From an uncultured bacterium (GTDB taxonomy: Bacteria; Bacillota; Clostridia; Lachnospirales; Lachnospiraceae): a DNA stretch of 64,000 bases. The stretch spans positions 1 through 64,000 of the forward strand of contig CANCXX010000002.1 in assembly GCA_947381965.1 (NCBI GenBank), in the 5' to 3' direction. Shown here piece after piece: positions 53,201-63,356 of the stretch. Under the pieces are notes generated by a model that was given only the letters and a program-made list of their open reading frames with translations, was not told the DNA's origin and made no database searches. Position 1 is the first letter of the stretch. Every line of letters starts with the position of its first letter. The position numbers were made by a program, and so were the translations under genes.

Positions 53201-54249
53201 GATTCTTCCTCCTGCCTGTCACAGGCTTTATCTGAAATGCCGCCGCCATCCTTACTTTGATTTTCTTTTATCTCCCAGGGGTTTTCCATCCCTTCCATAA
53301 AATATTTGCATCCCATCAGAGAATCCCTTACCACTGTCTCCACACAGTCATCTGTATAAAACGCCATATGATGACTGATGGTCACATTGGGAAATCCCCG
53401 CAGCAGGGCCAGCTCCCTGTTATTTAGTATATCTGATTTATGGTCATAATAATACAATCCAAACTCATTTTCCACAACGTCAAGACCCACACCGCCTATT
53501 TTCCCACATTCAATGCCCGATATCAGCGCGCCGGTATCTATCAGTCCCCCTCTTGCCGTGTTGACTATCATAACCCCGTCTTTCATTCGTGAAATTGCTT
53601 TCTCATCAATCATATGATAATTTCCATCTGTAAGAGGCACATGAAGGGTAATCACATCCGCCTTTTGCCAGATTTCATCCAGAGAAACATAGGGTACGCC
53701 AGATTGTTTTACCTCCTGGCTTTCATATAAATCATAAGCAAGCAGCGGGCAGCCAAAACCGGACAGGTCTTTTATCACTGTCCTCCCAATTCTCCCCGTA
53801 CCGATAACACCTACCGTCAAATCCTTCAGCTCTCTTCCCTGAATGCCTGAAAGAGAATAGTCCTGTATGTTAGTGCGCTCAATAATCCGCTTCATTTTGC
53901 GGATCGTCATAAGGATCAGCATCACCGTATAATCCGCCACGCCGCAAGGTCCATAGGGCGCATTGGCGATGGTTATGCCAAGGGCGCTTGCCGCCTTTTG
54001 GTCAATATGATCATAGCCAATCGTTCTGGTGGTAATATACCTTACCCCATAGTCTGCAAAAACCGAAAGCAGCTCCTTTGGCATCCGGGAGGTGAGAATA
54101 TCAATACATTCGCTTCCCTTTGCCAGTGCCGCGTTTTCTTTATCCGGTGCGTCAGGACAAAGCACAAGCTCTATCCCAAGCTCCTTTCCATATTTTTCAA
54201 ACAGTTCTTTTTCATCAAAAGCCCTGCAGTTATATACTGTAACTCTCAT
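53182..54249 (-). CDS. D-2-hydroxyacid dehydrogenase (D-lactate dehydrogenase-like)
   Basis: About 355 aa. The NAD-binding motif is GVIGTGRIGRTVIKDLSGFG; active-site residues are Arg in VNTARGGLID, Glu in VVENEFG and the catalytic His in ISHHMAFYTDD. It reduces a 2-oxoacid such as pyruvate to the D-hydroxyacid. The ATG at 54249 is used because the longer TTG start overlaps the preceding stop. A VanH role was considered, but the vanA/vanX partners are missing. Confidence 0.85.
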   Translation of the reverse strand: MRVTVYNCRAFDEKELFEKYGKELGIELVLCPDAPDKENAALAKGSECIDILTSRMPKELLSVFADYGVRYITTRTIGYDHIDQKAASALGITIANAPYGPCGVADYTVMLILMTIRKMKRIIERTNIQDYSLSGIQGRELKDLTVGVIGTGRIGRTVIKDLSGFGCPLLAYDLYESQEVKQSGVPYVSLDEIWQKADVITLHVPLTDGNYHMIDEKAISRMKDGVMIVNTARGGLIDTGALISGIECGKIGGVGLDVVENEFGLYYYDHKSDILNNRELALLRGFPNVTISHHMAFYTDDCVETVVRDSLMGCKYFMEGMENPWEIKENQSKDGGGISDKACDRQEEESCGILK

Positions 54250-54251
54250 TT

Positions 54252-55472
54252 TCAATTTTCTACCTCCTGCCCGGAAGAAGCATCCTTTGGCAGTCTCCTT
54301 GACTTTTCATTTTTCCGGTATATATGTACCGCTTCCATGTCATCCTCATTTAAATGCCTGAAATTACTGATACTTGCATACAAAATTTTCAGGCTGTTCA
54401 AGGTGGTGTCAAAAACCCCTTCTTCATACATAGTAAGCACAATAATTCCAATAGGAACGGCAATAATCATCCCCACAACGCTTCCCGCTTTATAACCGAT
54501 AAACAATAAAAATAAGGTAGGAATCGGAGAAAGTCCCACAGATTCCCCCACAATTTTGGGCTGAATCAGCTGTCTTGCCAGCTGTCCCACTCCCCAGATA
54601 ATAAGAAGTCCAATCACCATGGTATAGTCACCGCTTAAAAACTTAACTGCTGCCCAGGGAAGCAGTATCGTTCCTGTTCCAAAAAAGGGCAGCATATCTA
54701 AGAAAGCCACACCTATGGCGATAATAAAAGCATACTTTACCCTTAAAATCCAAAACCCGATTGCCAGAAGCAGATACATCCACAGTTCAATTTTAACCTG
54801 TGCCTTAAAATATCCTCCCACTGCATGACGCAGTCCCCTTTTTACCATATCCACATGCTCCAGAATGGCATCCGGCAGCGCTTTGGAAAGCTTGTCTGCC
54901 ACATAGTCCTTATCCGCAACAAAAAAATAGGAGGATAAAAGGCACATAATTATGCTGATCAAAATAGAAGGAAGGTTTTTGGCAAACCGGCTTAGGGCCT
55001 CAATGGTAGGGGTGCTAAGACCCCCTAAAAGCCCTCCCATATACTCATCTATATTTGCTGTAATTTTACTGAACGTATTCCTTACGCCTTCCGGCAGATA
55101 CCGGATGGCACGTTCCATCTTACGGCCGATTTCTTCAAAATCTTTCTGGGTGCTTTCCCACATTTCCGGCACCTCGCCCACAAAGCTGACTACCCCTTCC
55201 GTGATCTTTGCACCCACAAAATATCCTGCAAGAATTACCAGCGCAATTACAGAAATAATTACAAATGCTGACCCTGCCTTCCTTTTTATTTTCAGTTTCT
55301 TTTCAAAAAACTTAACCAACGGCCCTGCAATCAGTGCAATAATCCATCCAACCACAAAAGGCATAAAATAAATAATAATTCTGGGAAGTATAAAAATACA
55401 AAAAAGCAGCAAAGCAAGCATAATTCCCAGATTAACAAATACTTTTATATACGTTCTTTTCTTTTCATTCAT
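54252..55472 (-). CDS. AI-2E family transporter (PerM/YtvI-like)
   Basis: About 406 aa. There are at least seven hydrophobic segments (e.g. LGIMLALLLFCIFILPRIII, IYFMPFVVGWIIALIAG) and the family's late conserved LIQPKIVGESVGLSPIPTLF. Members include AI-2 exporters and sporulation protein YtvI, so transport of a small molecule, or a role in sporulation, is possible. The ATG at 55472 follows GGGAGG. Its stop nearly abuts the dehydrogenase start. Confidence 0.85.
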   Translation of the reverse strand: MNEKKRTYIKVFVNLGIMLALLLFCIFILPRIIIYFMPFVVGWIIALIAGPLVKFFEKKLKIKRKAGSAFVIISVIALVILAGYFVGAKITEGVVSFVGEVPEMWESTQKDFEEIGRKMERAIRYLPEGVRNTFSKITANIDEYMGGLLGGLSTPTIEALSRFAKNLPSILISIIMCLLSSYFFVADKDYVADKLSKALPDAILEHVDMVKRGLRHAVGGYFKAQVKIELWMYLLLAIGFWILRVKYAFIIAIGVAFLDMLPFFGTGTILLPWAAVKFLSGDYTMVIGLLIIWGVGQLARQLIQPKIVGESVGLSPIPTLFLLFIGYKAGSVVGMIIAVPIGIIVLTMYEEGVFDTTLNSLKILYASISNFRHLNEDDMEAVHIYRKNEKSRRLPKDASSGQEVEN

Positions 55473-55484
55473 ACACACGCCTCC

Positions 55485-56096
55485 CTATTTCCGGGCGTCT
55501 TTTGCTTCCTCATCTTCCAGATAAGTATCAAGAATCTGGTATATTTCCTCACGTCCCTGCTTTGTCAGGGCGGAGTAAGGGATTACAATGGTATCTTTTA
55601 CAACCTGAAGCCCCTCCTTAACCATTTTCACATGTTTATTTATCTGGCTTCTGTTAATTTTGTCCAGCTTGGTCGCTATAATCACCGGAGTAAATCCCTG
55701 ATGGCAAATCCACTCATACATCATCTTATCGTTGCCAGAAGGTTCGTGACGGATATCCACAAGAAGAAACACCACTTTTAGCTGTTTTGACTTGTGAAGG
55801 TACTTTTCAACCATCTCTCCCCATTTAATCTTAACTTCCTCATTCGCTTTTGTATACCCATAGCCTGGCAAATCAACAAAATACATCTGATTATTAATAT
55901 TATAATAATTGATGGTCTGGGTTTTGCCAGGCTGAGAACTGGTTTTTGCATAGGATTTCCGGTTCATCAGCCCATTAATCAATGAAGACTTTCCCACATT
56001 GCTCTTACCTGCAAAAGCAAATTCCATATATGGATTGTCCGGCAGTTTACTGGTAATCCCACATACTGTTTCCAGATTTACACTTTTAATAATCAT
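55485..56096 (-). CDS. ysxC: Ribosome biogenesis GTPase YsxC/EngB
   Basis: A 203-aa GTPase: G1 motif GKSNVGKSS, switch region PGKTQTINYY, G3 DLPGYGYT, G4 TKLD and G5 YSALTKQG. It assembles the large ribosomal subunit. It follows lon by 20 bases, the standard Firmicutes order. GAGGTG precedes the ATG. Confidence 0.95.
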   Translation of the reverse strand: MIIKSVNLETVCGITSKLPDNPYMEFAFAGKSNVGKSSLINGLMNRKSYAKTSSQPGKTQTINYYNINNQMYFVDLPGYGYTKANEEVKIKWGEMVEKYLHKSKQLKVVFLLVDIRHEPSGNDKMMYEWICHQGFTPVIIATKLDKINRSQINKHVKMVKEGLQVVKDTIVIPYSALTKQGREEIYQILDTYLEDEEAKDARK

Positions 56097-56115
56097 TTAA
56101 CACCTCTGCACATCC

Positions 56116-58479
56116 TTACGCTGCGGCAATCAGCGCGTATTTAAAGACTTCTTCCATACTTTTTACATAGGTAATAATAAGTCCTTCCTTAATTTCATCT
56201 GAAATTTCCTCAATATCCTTCTTATTTCCCTCCGGCACCAAAACTTCTTTAAGACCTGCCATACGCGCCGCCAGTATCTTCTCCTTAAGGCCTCCAATCG
56301 GCAGCACCCTTCCCCTTAGAGTCACTTCCCCTGTCATGGCAATGTCGCTGCGCACCATTCTTTTGGTAATTGCCGAAAACAAGGCTGTGGCCATGGTAAT
56401 TCCTGCTGAAGGACCATCCTTTGGAACCGCTCCCTCCGGAATATGTATATGGAAATCATTTTCCTTAAATACCTCCGGATAAATCTTACTCTCCTCACCG
56501 ATGGAGCGCACATAGCTCATACCGATAATTGCAGATTCCTTCATCACATCGCCCATTTGTCCGGTAAGCTCTATTTCCCCTTTGCCAGGCATCATATTTA
56601 CTTCTATCTGAAGGGTATCCCCTCCCACACTTGTCCAGGCAAGCCCCCGCACAATGCCTACCTGCGGTTCTTTGTTCGCCCTGTCTAAGCTATACTTCCT
56701 TTTTCCAAGATATTTGTCCAGATTAGCCGCCGTCACCTTAATCTTTTCAGGCTCTTTTTCCTCTTCCTTTGCTTCAAGAATTTCCTTGGCGGACTTTCTG
56801 CAGATATCCCCAATCTTTCTTTCCAGTTCCCGGACGCCCGCTTCCTTCGTATAATAAGTAATGATATTTTTAAGGGCGCTATCCTGAATGGAAAGCATTT
56901 CCTTTGTAATGCCATTGGCTTTCATCTGTTTTTTCAACAAATGTTTCTTGGCAATATGAAATTTTTCATTTTCAGTGTAGCTGGTAATCTCAATCACTTC
57001 CATACGGTCCAGAAGAGGCCTTGGTATGGTTTGTGTGGTATTGGCAGTTGCAATAAAAAGGACCTCCGACAAATCCAGCGGAATCTCCACATAATGGTCG
57101 CGGAACCTGATATTCTGTTCCCCGTCAAGAACTTCCAAAAGTGCGGAAAAAGTATCTCCTTTATAATCGTTGCTTACCTTGTCAATTTCATCCAGCAGCA
57201 TAATCGGATTTTTAACCCCGGCCTGCTTTAAGCCTGTGGCAATGCGGCCTGGCATGGCGCCAACATAGGTTTTCCTGTGGCCTCTGATTTCTGCTTCATC
57301 CCGGATACCGCCCAGGGAAATTCTCACATACTTTTTGTCAAGGGCTTCCGCCACACTCTTTGCAATAGAGGTTTTTCCGGTTCCCGGAGGGCCAACAAGA
57401 CAAATAATGGGACTGTCACCTTTTTTAGTAAGACAGCGGACCGCAAGGAATTCCAATATCCGTTCTTTTACCTGTTCCAGTCCATAATGTTCTCTTTCCA
57501 GTATGGTCCGCGCCCTTTTCATGCTTTCGTTGTCCAAAGAGGCATAATCCCAGGGCAGTTCCAAAAGAGTCTCTATATAGGCCCGTTCCACCGCACTTTC
57601 CGAACTGTTTCCGGCAAGCCGCTTAAAGCGGGCAATTTCTTTGTTTATTTTCGCTTTTACCTCTTCCGATGCCTGGAGCTTTTCCAGTGCCTCCTCAAAC
57701 TGGTCCGAGTCGGAGTATGCGCCGTCCTCTTTTAGCTCCTCCCGGATATAATTCAGCTGTTCCCTGAGCAGGTATTCTCTCTGATTATTATCCACCCGGT
57801 CTTTAATATTGTGGGCAAGTTCCTCCCTTGCCTTGGCAATCCGGATTTCATTAAGCAAATATTCTCCTATCATACGATAACGTTCTTTTAAATTGACAGC
57901 TTCCAGTATCTGCTGCTTTTTTTCAAAATTAAAAGGAAGATTCATTGCAATTTGATCCATCAGACTGCCTGGCTCTTTAATTCTGGCGTATCTTTGCAGT
58001 GCATTTTTATCAAGCTTCGGATAATGGACCGCAAAGGCAGTAAAATACTCCGTTATCTGCCGAAGCATTGCCTCTCTTTCCACCTTCTCCTCTTCCGTAT
58101 CCGCCTCTTCCTCTTTCACCGGTTCCAGATAAGCCTCCAAAAAGCTCTGGTTTTCTTTATTTATCCCATGGAGAATCCCCCGTCCTTTACCTTCCACCAA
58201 AATTCTGACAATCTGGTTGGGAAGTTTGGTAATCTGCTTTACAACACTGATTGTTCCCACCGGGCAGAGATCTCCCTCCCCAGGATTATCCACATCCGGG
58301 TTTTTCTGGGTCACTAAAAAGAGCCTGCCGCCTTTTACCATAGCATTCTCAAGCGCCTGCACGGATTTCTCCCTGTTTAAATCAAAATGTATCACCGCAT
58401 CCGGCAAAATAGTCATTCCCCGCAAGGGAACAACGGGCATCGTAAGAAGCTGCCCCATATCTGCTTTTTTTTCACTCAT
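56116..58479 (-). CDS. lon: ATP-dependent protease Lon
   Basis: About 787 aa LonA. The N-terminal substrate-binding domain begins MPVVPLRGMTILPDAVIHFD. The AAA+ module has Walker A GPPGTGKTS and Walker B MLLDEIDK, and the protease domain has the catalytic Ser in PKDGPSAGI and a later Lys in GGLKEKILA. It degrades damaged and regulatory proteins. The ATG at 58479 has AGGGGATGAG; the longer frame begins inside the spacer. It lies between clpX and ysxC. Confidence 0.95.
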   Translation of the reverse strand: MSEKKADMGQLLTMPVVPLRGMTILPDAVIHFDLNREKSVQALENAMVKGGRLFLVTQKNPDVDNPGEGDLCPVGTISVVKQITKLPNQIVRILVEGKGRGILHGINKENQSFLEAYLEPVKEEEADTEEEKVEREAMLRQITEYFTAFAVHYPKLDKNALQRYARIKEPGSLMDQIAMNLPFNFEKKQQILEAVNLKERYRMIGEYLLNEIRIAKAREELAHNIKDRVDNNQREYLLREQLNYIREELKEDGAYSDSDQFEEALEKLQASEEVKAKINKEIARFKRLAGNSSESAVERAYIETLLELPWDYASLDNESMKRARTILEREHYGLEQVKERILEFLAVRCLTKKGDSPIICLVGPPGTGKTSIAKSVAEALDKKYVRISLGGIRDEAEIRGHRKTYVGAMPGRIATGLKQAGVKNPIMLLDEIDKVSNDYKGDTFSALLEVLDGEQNIRFRDHYVEIPLDLSEVLFIATANTTQTIPRPLLDRMEVIEITSYTENEKFHIAKKHLLKKQMKANGITKEMLSIQDSALKNIITYYTKEAGVRELERKIGDICRKSAKEILEAKEEEKEPEKIKVTAANLDKYLGKRKYSLDRANKEPQVGIVRGLAWTSVGGDTLQIEVNMMPGKGEIELTGQMGDVMKESAIIGMSYVRSIGEESKIYPEVFKENDFHIHIPEGAVPKDGPSAGITMATALFSAITKRMVRSDIAMTGEVTLRGRVLPIGGLKEKILAARMAGLKEVLVPEGNKKDIEEISDEIKEGLIITYVKSMEEVFKYALIAAA

Positions 58480-58531
58480 TGGCTCATCCCCTGTTGTCTG
58501 TTTACGCAAAATGCCGCCAAAAGGCGGCATC

Positions 58532-59785
58532 TTACCTTGCTCTGCGCATTACTTCATGATGTATCAATAAAGGTTCACTGGTACCTTCTACCGCGCCTTT
58601 CGTAATTACGCATTCTTCAATTGTCTCATCTGATGGAATCCGGAACATGATATCCATCATTACTTTTTCCATTATGGAGCGAAGCCCCCTGGCTCCGGTT
58701 TTACGCTCAAAAGCCTGCTTCGCAATGGCCTCCACAGCCTCCGGTTCAAAACTAAGGCGTACTTCATCAAATCCAAATAATTTCTGATACTGCTTAATCA
58801 GCGCGCTCTTAGGCTCCTTCAGGATTCTTATAAGAGCTTCCTCGTCCAGTCCCTCTAAGGATACATTGATGGGCACACGCCCGACAAATTCAGGAATCAG
58901 CCCAAATTTAACCAAATCCTGGGGAGTCACTTCCTTCAAAAGCGTACTGATTTCCCGATTGCTTTTGTTCGCAATTTCCGCTTCAAAACCAATGGAATTC
59001 CGGTTCAGCCGATTTTCCACAATTTTTTCCAGCCCGTCAAACGCGCCGCCGCAGATAAACAGAATATTGGATGTATCCACCTGTATCAGCTCCTGATGGG
59101 GATGCTTTCTTCCCCCCTGAGGCGGTACGCTGGCAACAGTACCCTCAATAATTTTAAGAAGGGCCTGTTGTACGCCTTCCCCTGAAACATCTCTGGTAAT
59201 AGACACATTCTCGCTTTTTTTGGTAATTTTGTCAATTTCGTCAATATAAATAATGCCAAGCTGCGCCCGTTCCACATCATACTCTGCCGCCTGTATCAGC
59301 TTCAGCAGAATATTCTCCACGTCCTCGCCTACATATCCGGCTTCAGTGAGGGTGGTAGCATCCGCTATTGCAAAGGGCACATTAATAATTTTGGCAAGGG
59401 TCCTGGCAAGATAGGTCTTGCCGGAACCAGTGGGACCAATCATAATAATATTACTTTTTTCAAGCTCCACATCATCCATGTCCCTTGGAGCCATTACTCT
59501 TTTATAATGATTGTACACGGAAACCGCCAGAACCTTCTTGGCTTCCTCCTGTCCAATCACATAGTCATCCAGAAACTCCTTGATCTCAACCGGTTTTAAA
59601 AGGTTAATCTCAAATTCCGTTTCTTCTGCCTCTTCCTCATATTCCTCTTCCACGATATCCGCGCAGATTTCCACGCATTCATCACAGATATACACACCAG
59701 CCGGACCGGCAATCATTTTCCTTACCTGATCCTGTGTCTTATTGCAAAAAGAACACCTGATGTTGTCAGAACCTTTTCCTGCCAT
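58532..59785 (-). CDS. clpX: ATP-dependent Clp protease ATPase subunit ClpX
   Basis: A 417-aa ClpX: the N-terminal zinc-binding domain (CSFCNKTQ ... CDECVE), Walker [11 protein letters not shown], Walker [10 protein letters not shown], and the IGF-type loop in the C-terminal half. It unfolds substrates for ClpP. AAAGGGG precedes the ATG. It is 46 bases after clpP. Confidence 0.97.
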   Translation of the reverse strand: MAGKGSDNIRCSFCNKTQDQVRKMIAGPAGVYICDECVEICADIVEEEYEEEAEETEFEINLLKPVEIKEFLDDYVIGQEEAKKVLAVSVYNHYKRVMAPRDMDDVELEKSNIIMIGPTGSGKTYLARTLAKIINVPFAIADATTLTEAGYVGEDVENILLKLIQAAEYDVERAQLGIIYIDEIDKITKKSENVSITRDVSGEGVQQALLKIIEGTVASVPPQGGRKHPHQELIQVDTSNILFICGGAFDGLEKIVENRLNRNSIGFEAEIANKSNREISTLLKEVTPQDLVKFGLIPEFVGRVPINVSLEGLDEEALIRILKEPKSALIKQYQKLFGFDEVRLSFEPEAVEAIAKQAFERKTGARGLRSIMEKVMMDIMFRIPSDETIEECVITKGAVEGTSEPLLIHHEVMRRAR

Positions 59786-59831
59786 CTTCTTACCCCTTTA
59801 TCATCCAGAATAAAGAACGATTCATCATTAA

Positions 59832-60422
59832 TTAATTTTCATTACGCCTGTAAATAACTCTGTCAATCAGGCCATATTCTTTTGCATCTTCCGCAGACAT
59901 CCAGTTATCTCTTTCTGTGTCCGCCGCAATTACTTCATAGTCCTTGCCTGTATTTTCCGCAAGTATCCTGTTTAGTTTTTCTTTGGTATACAGAATATGC
60001 TTTGCCGCAATTTCAATTTCCGTTGCCTGCCCCTGCGCACCGCCTAAAGGCTGGTGAATCATAATTTCCGCATTGGGAAGCGCAAGTCTCTTACCTTTTG
60101 TGCCTCCTGCTAGCAGAAAAGCCCCCATGCTTGCCGCCATACCCATACAGTTGGTGGACACATCACATTTGATATACTGCATGGTATCGTAGATTGCCAT
60201 ACCGGCTGTCACACTTCCGCCAGGGCTGTTGATGTAAAACTGGATATCTTTTTCCGGATCCTCCGCCTCTAAAAACAGCATCTGGGCCACTATCAGGCTT
60301 GCTGTTACTTCATTGACTTCTTCCCCCAGAAAAATAATTCTTTCTTTTAATAGCCTCGAATAAATATCGTAGGAACGTTCCCCCCTACTGGTCTGTTCAA
60401 TGACATAAGGCACCAAACTCAT
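59832..60422 (-). CDS. clpP: ATP-dependent Clp protease proteolytic subunit ClpP
   Basis: A 196-aa ClpP starting [19 protein letters not shown]. The catalytic Ser98 is in GMAASMGAF, His123 in IMIHQPLGG and probable Asp172 in ADTERDNW. The ATG at 60422 is chosen because AAGGAGG lies 8 bases upstream; ATGs further upstream are badly spaced. It forms the proteolytic tetradecamer with ClpX. Confidence 0.97.
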   Translation of the reverse strand: MSLVPYVIEQTSRGERSYDIYSRLLKERIIFLGEEVNEVTASLIVAQMLFLEAEDPEKDIQFYINSPGGSVTAGMAIYDTMQYIKCDVSTNCMGMAASMGAFLLAGGTKGKRLALPNAEIMIHQPLGGAQGQATEIEIAAKHILYTKEKLNRILAENTGKDYEVIAADTERDNWMSAEDAKEYGLIDRVIYRRNEN

Positions 60423-60476
60423 TTCCATATCCTCCTTAATCATCCTGCCATGTTTTCAGGATGCCTGTTGAAATCA

Positions 60477-60584
60477 AGCAGGGAAGACCTTCCCTGCTCG
60501 CTGCGCGGGGCATGTGCGGCAAAGCTGCTAATTTCCCTACGTGTCCCTGCGCATAAACAGTTCCTGCGGCTAAAAAACCGCAGG
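60477..60584. other. Spacer between tig and clpP with two hairpins
   Basis: Two inverted repeats: 60477-60498 (AGCAGGGAAG / CTTCCCTGCT arms) and 60563-60584 (CCTGCGG / CCGCAGG). Each could be a processing or attenuating structure in the tig-clpP transcript. The clpP promoter may lie between them. Confidence 0.55.
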
Positions 60585-60644
60585 ACTACTTTCCCCTGGG
60601 AGCCACCAGATTTTCAAAATCCTTCCCAAAGAATACATTTGGTA

Positions 60645-61931
60645 TTACTTTTCCTTTGCATTCTCCACTGCAAATTCCGCTGCTTTTCTTACTGCAATAT
60701 CTTCTTTCATCTGTTCAATGTTTCTCTCCGGCATCATTTCCCTAACCTTATCGACTTCCATCTGGTAAGCTTCTGCCATCACTTTCAATTCTTCCTCATA
60801 CTCTTCATCTGTAGCAGTAATGTTTTCCGCTTTGGCAATGGCCTCCAATACCAGTCTGGACTTAATCCTTCTTTCCGCCTGAGGTCTTACCTGCTCGCTC
60901 ATCTTGTCATAGCTTGCGCCTGTCATCTGGAAATACTGCTCAAGAGTTAATCCCTGATACTGGATTCTCTGGGCAAATTCGTCAATCATCTGCTTCTGAT
61001 GGGTTTTGATCATTGCCTCCGGGATTTCCATATCAGAGTCATTTACAATTGCTTCAATAACCGCCGCTTCCTTTTGGTCCTTTGCCGCCTTTTCCTTTTC
61101 TTCTGTCAGTTTAGCCCTGATATCTGCTTTATATTCTTCCAGGGTATCAAATTCCGAAACCTCCGCTGCAAATTCGTCGTCCGCATCTGGCAGTTCTTTT
61201 TCTTTGATTTCTTTAATTGCGCATTTAAATACTGCCGCTTTTCCTTTTAATTCCTCTGCCTGATAATCCTCCGGGAAGGTTACATTCACTTCCACTTCCT
61301 TATCAATTTCCGCACCGATTAATTGTTCCTCAAAACCGGGAATAAATGCGCCGGAGCCAATGGTCAGGGGATAATTTTCACCCTTACCGCCTTCAAAAGC
61401 GACGCCGTCCACAAATCCTTCAAAATCCAGAACTGTCATATCTCCGTCCTTTACCGGTCTGTCTGTGACTTCAATATTGCGGGCGTTATTTTCCCTTTCT
61501 TTATTTACTTTGGCTTCTACTTCCTCGTCTGTTACGGTAATATCCGCCTTCTTAACTTCCACGCCTTTGTACTTGCCCAGCTTCACTTCCGGCTTAAGGG
61601 CAACTTCCGCGGTAAAAATAAAGGGCATTCCTTTTTCAATCTGGGTAACTTCTATTTCCGGAGTGGAAACTATGTCCTCACCGCATTCTGTTACCGCATT
61701 TTCATAGGCATCAGGAATCAGCTTGTTGGCCGCATCCTCATAAAAAATTTCCGGCCCGTACATTTTTTCTATCATCTGACGGGGCACCTTACCTTTACGG
61801 AAACCCGGCACACTAATCCTGTTCTTGTTTTTTAAATAAGAGTCCTGCAATGCCTTTTCCAACTCTTCCGCCGAAACTTCAATGGTAAGTTTTGCCATGT
61901 TTTTTTCTAATTTTTCTACCTGTACGCTCAT
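60645..61931 (-). CDS. tig: Trigger factor
   Basis: A 428-aa trigger factor. The ribosome-binding N-terminal domain contains VPGFRKGKVPRQMIEKMYG, followed by the FKBP-type prolyl isomerase domain (GDMTVLDFEGFVDG) and the helical C-terminal chaperone arms. It binds nascent chains at the ribosome. AAGGAGG lies about 10 bases upstream of the ATG. It heads the tig-clpP-clpX-lon-ysxC series. Confidence 0.95.
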   Translation of the reverse strand: MSVQVEKLEKNMAKLTIEVSAEELEKALQDSYLKNKNRISVPGFRKGKVPRQMIEKMYGPEIFYEDAANKLIPDAYENAVTECGEDIVSTPEIEVTQIEKGMPFIFTAEVALKPEVKLGKYKGVEVKKADITVTDEEVEAKVNKERENNARNIEVTDRPVKDGDMTVLDFEGFVDGVAFEGGKGENYPLTIGSGAFIPGFEEQLIGAEIDKEVEVNVTFPEDYQAEELKGKAAVFKCAIKEIKEKELPDADDEFAAEVSEFDTLEEYKADIRAKLTEEKEKAAKDQKEAAVIEAIVNDSDMEIPEAMIKTHQKQMIDEFAQRIQYQGLTLEQYFQMTGASYDKMSEQVRPQAERRIKSRLVLEAIAKAENITATDEEYEEELKVMAEAYQMEVDKVREMMPERNIEQMKEDIAVRKAAEFAVENAKEK

Positions 61932-62151
61932 CCTAGTACATCCTCCTTAATAAGTCCTGTATCCTTTTATTTTTCATGTTATTAACAAACGCTGCCCTCT
62001 TCGCGTACTGCTATTGTCAAATCGGGAAATATCCACAGTCATTTTACGATTATAGCATACCTATAACTAAATTACCAGATTTTTTCTATGAAAACTTAGT
62101 TTAAAACTAAACACTTTTACTTTTGCCAGCCAGTCTAAGGCACTTTTTACC
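61932..62151. other. Divergent intergenic region
   Basis: It separates tig from the plus-strand membrane protein and should hold the minus-strand tig promoter. An AT-rich stretch (62050-62150) is visible without a supported gene. Confidence 0.45.
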
Positions 62152-62180
62152 TTGATTTTTCCTATCTCTTCTTTTATACT
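62152..62180 (+). promoter_or_regulatory. SigA-type promoter of the ECF-like membrane protein
   Basis: TTGATT at 62152-62157, a 17-base spacer and TATACT at 62175-62180. A leader of roughly 90 bases follows before the start codon. Confidence 0.7.
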
Positions 62181-62186
62181 ATTAAT

Positions 62187-62276
62187 TGCCCGCAAAAAGT
62201 AGGTTCCTGTCAAAAGAGCAGCCTTCAATTTATATCTGCGCCCAAATCCGCAGACAGGGCAGAAATGAGGGATATT
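62187..62276 (+). promoter_or_regulatory. Leader of the ECF-like gene (possible riboswitch, class unknown)
   Basis: The leader contains CTGCG/CGCAG and CTGTC/GACAG complementary elements before the ribosome binding site GAGGG. It does not match a riboswitch class that I can recognise. Confidence 0.3.
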
Positions 62277-62855
62277 ATGAAAAATAATGAAAAATTTTCA
62301 ACCAGTCATCTGGTGCAGACCGCACTGCTGCTTGCCATTTGTATTGGGAGCCAGTATTTTAAAAACCTTTCCGTATATATTACAGGGCCAGTGGTAAATG
62401 CCACCATTATTATTGCGGTTTTGGCCGTGGGGCTTTGGAGCGGGGTTCTTTTAAGCATTATCGCCCCGGTTACCGCCTTTTTCTTTACCGGCTCACCGAT
62501 TATGGCTGCTATTCCCCTGATGTTTCCTGTAGTAATGGCCGGAAACATTATTTTGGCGGCAAGTGTCTGGTATTTCCAAAATAAACAAAATTTTAAATGG
62601 AAGCTGCCTGCTGGTCTGGCCGCAGGTTCCATTTTAAAATCCGTTTTTATGGGAATTGTGGTTGTGCTGGTTATTCTTCCCATTTTCGGCGGAAATATAG
62701 CTTCCCGGCTTCCCAAACCGGAGGCGCTGCCCAAGGTTCTTTCCACTGCAAGAATAACCTTTTCGGTTACCCAGCTGGTGACAGCGCTGATAGGCAGTCT
62801 GCTTGCTTACTTAATCTGGATACCTTTACAAAAATACCTGAAAAACGGGGAGTAA
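62277..62855 (+). CDS. ECF transporter S-component-like membrane protein
   Basis: About 192 aa with five or six hydrophobic segments (LVQTALLLAICIGSQYF, IIIAVLAVGLWSGVLLSIIA, VVMAGNIILAASVWYF). The layout resembles substrate-binding S components of energy-coupling factor vitamin transporters, which bind a vitamin and dock with an ECF ATPase module encoded elsewhere. Substrate unknown. The ATG at 62277 is preferred because of GAGGG; an ATG four codons earlier is possible. Confidence 0.6.
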   Translation: MKNNEKFSTSHLVQTALLLAICIGSQYFKNLSVYITGPVVNATIIIAVLAVGLWSGVLLSIIAPVTAFFFTGSPIMAAIPLMFPVVMAGNIILAASVWYFQNKQNFKWKLPAGLAAGSILKSVFMGIVVVLVILPIFGGNIASRLPKPEALPKVLSTARITFSVTQLVTALIGSLLAYLIWIPLQKYLKNGE

Positions 62856-62897
62856 CTGTATTTTCAAATATGTGAAAAGCTGATATGTCCTTTATGT

Positions 62898-62938
62898 AAA
62901 AAACAGCCCGCCTGCCTCCCGCAGACGGGCCATTTTTT
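62898..62938. terminator. Bidirectional terminator
   Basis: A stem GCCCGCCTGC / GCAGACGGGC with A and T tracts on either side serves the convergent ECF-like and SASP genes. Confidence 0.85.
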
Positions 62939-62962
62939 AATTATAAATCGCAAAGCCTTTTG

Positions 62963-63163
62963 TTATTTCATCATTTCTTCTTGCTTTTTGATCATTCTAC
63001 GAACCATTTCACCGCCAATTGATCCGGCTTCCTTGGATGTTAAGTCACCATTGTAACCCTCTTTTAAGTTAACACCAAGCTCAGAAGCAACTTCTGTTTT
63101 GAAACGATCCATAGCTGCCTTAGCTTCTGGAACTTCTACTCTATTAGATTTGCTGCTAGCCAT
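62963..63163 (-). CDS. Alpha/beta-type small acid-soluble spore protein
   Basis: A 66-aa SASP starting MASSKSNRVEVPEAKAAMDR. The conserved segments SELGVNL, GDLTSKEAGSIGGEMVRRM match the family, including the GPR protease recognition site region and the DNA-binding helices. It coats spore DNA, which identifies the organism as a spore former. GGAGG lies 8 bases upstream of the ATG (63163). A 13-bp inverted repeat (63206-63245, CTTTGGGATAAGC arms) lies in the upstream region. Confidence 0.95.
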   Translation of the reverse strand: MASSKSNRVEVPEAKAAMDRFKTEVASELGVNLKEGYNGDLTSKEAGSIGGEMVRRMIKKQEEMMK

Positions 63164-63356
63164 CTTTTTCACCTCCGTTAATTATTTTTGACCGCTGTTG
63201 CAGTCCTTTGGGATAAGCTTTTAAAGATTTTTGCTTATCCCAAAGATTTCTCTCTGTTCAAAGCTTTTTCTTTATCACTTATCTTGTTCATAGTATTAAC
63301 GGTGTTTGGAAAATTATTATGGTAAGTTTTTCCGTAAAAAAATGTTTAGAAGCTAT

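Noticed and set aside
51939-54249. VanZ-like and D-hydroxyacid dehydrogenase genes as a vancomycin-resistance (vanH/vanZ) set
   Set aside because: No vanA ligase or vanX dipeptidase is present, and truA lies between them; both families are common in non-resistant clostridia.
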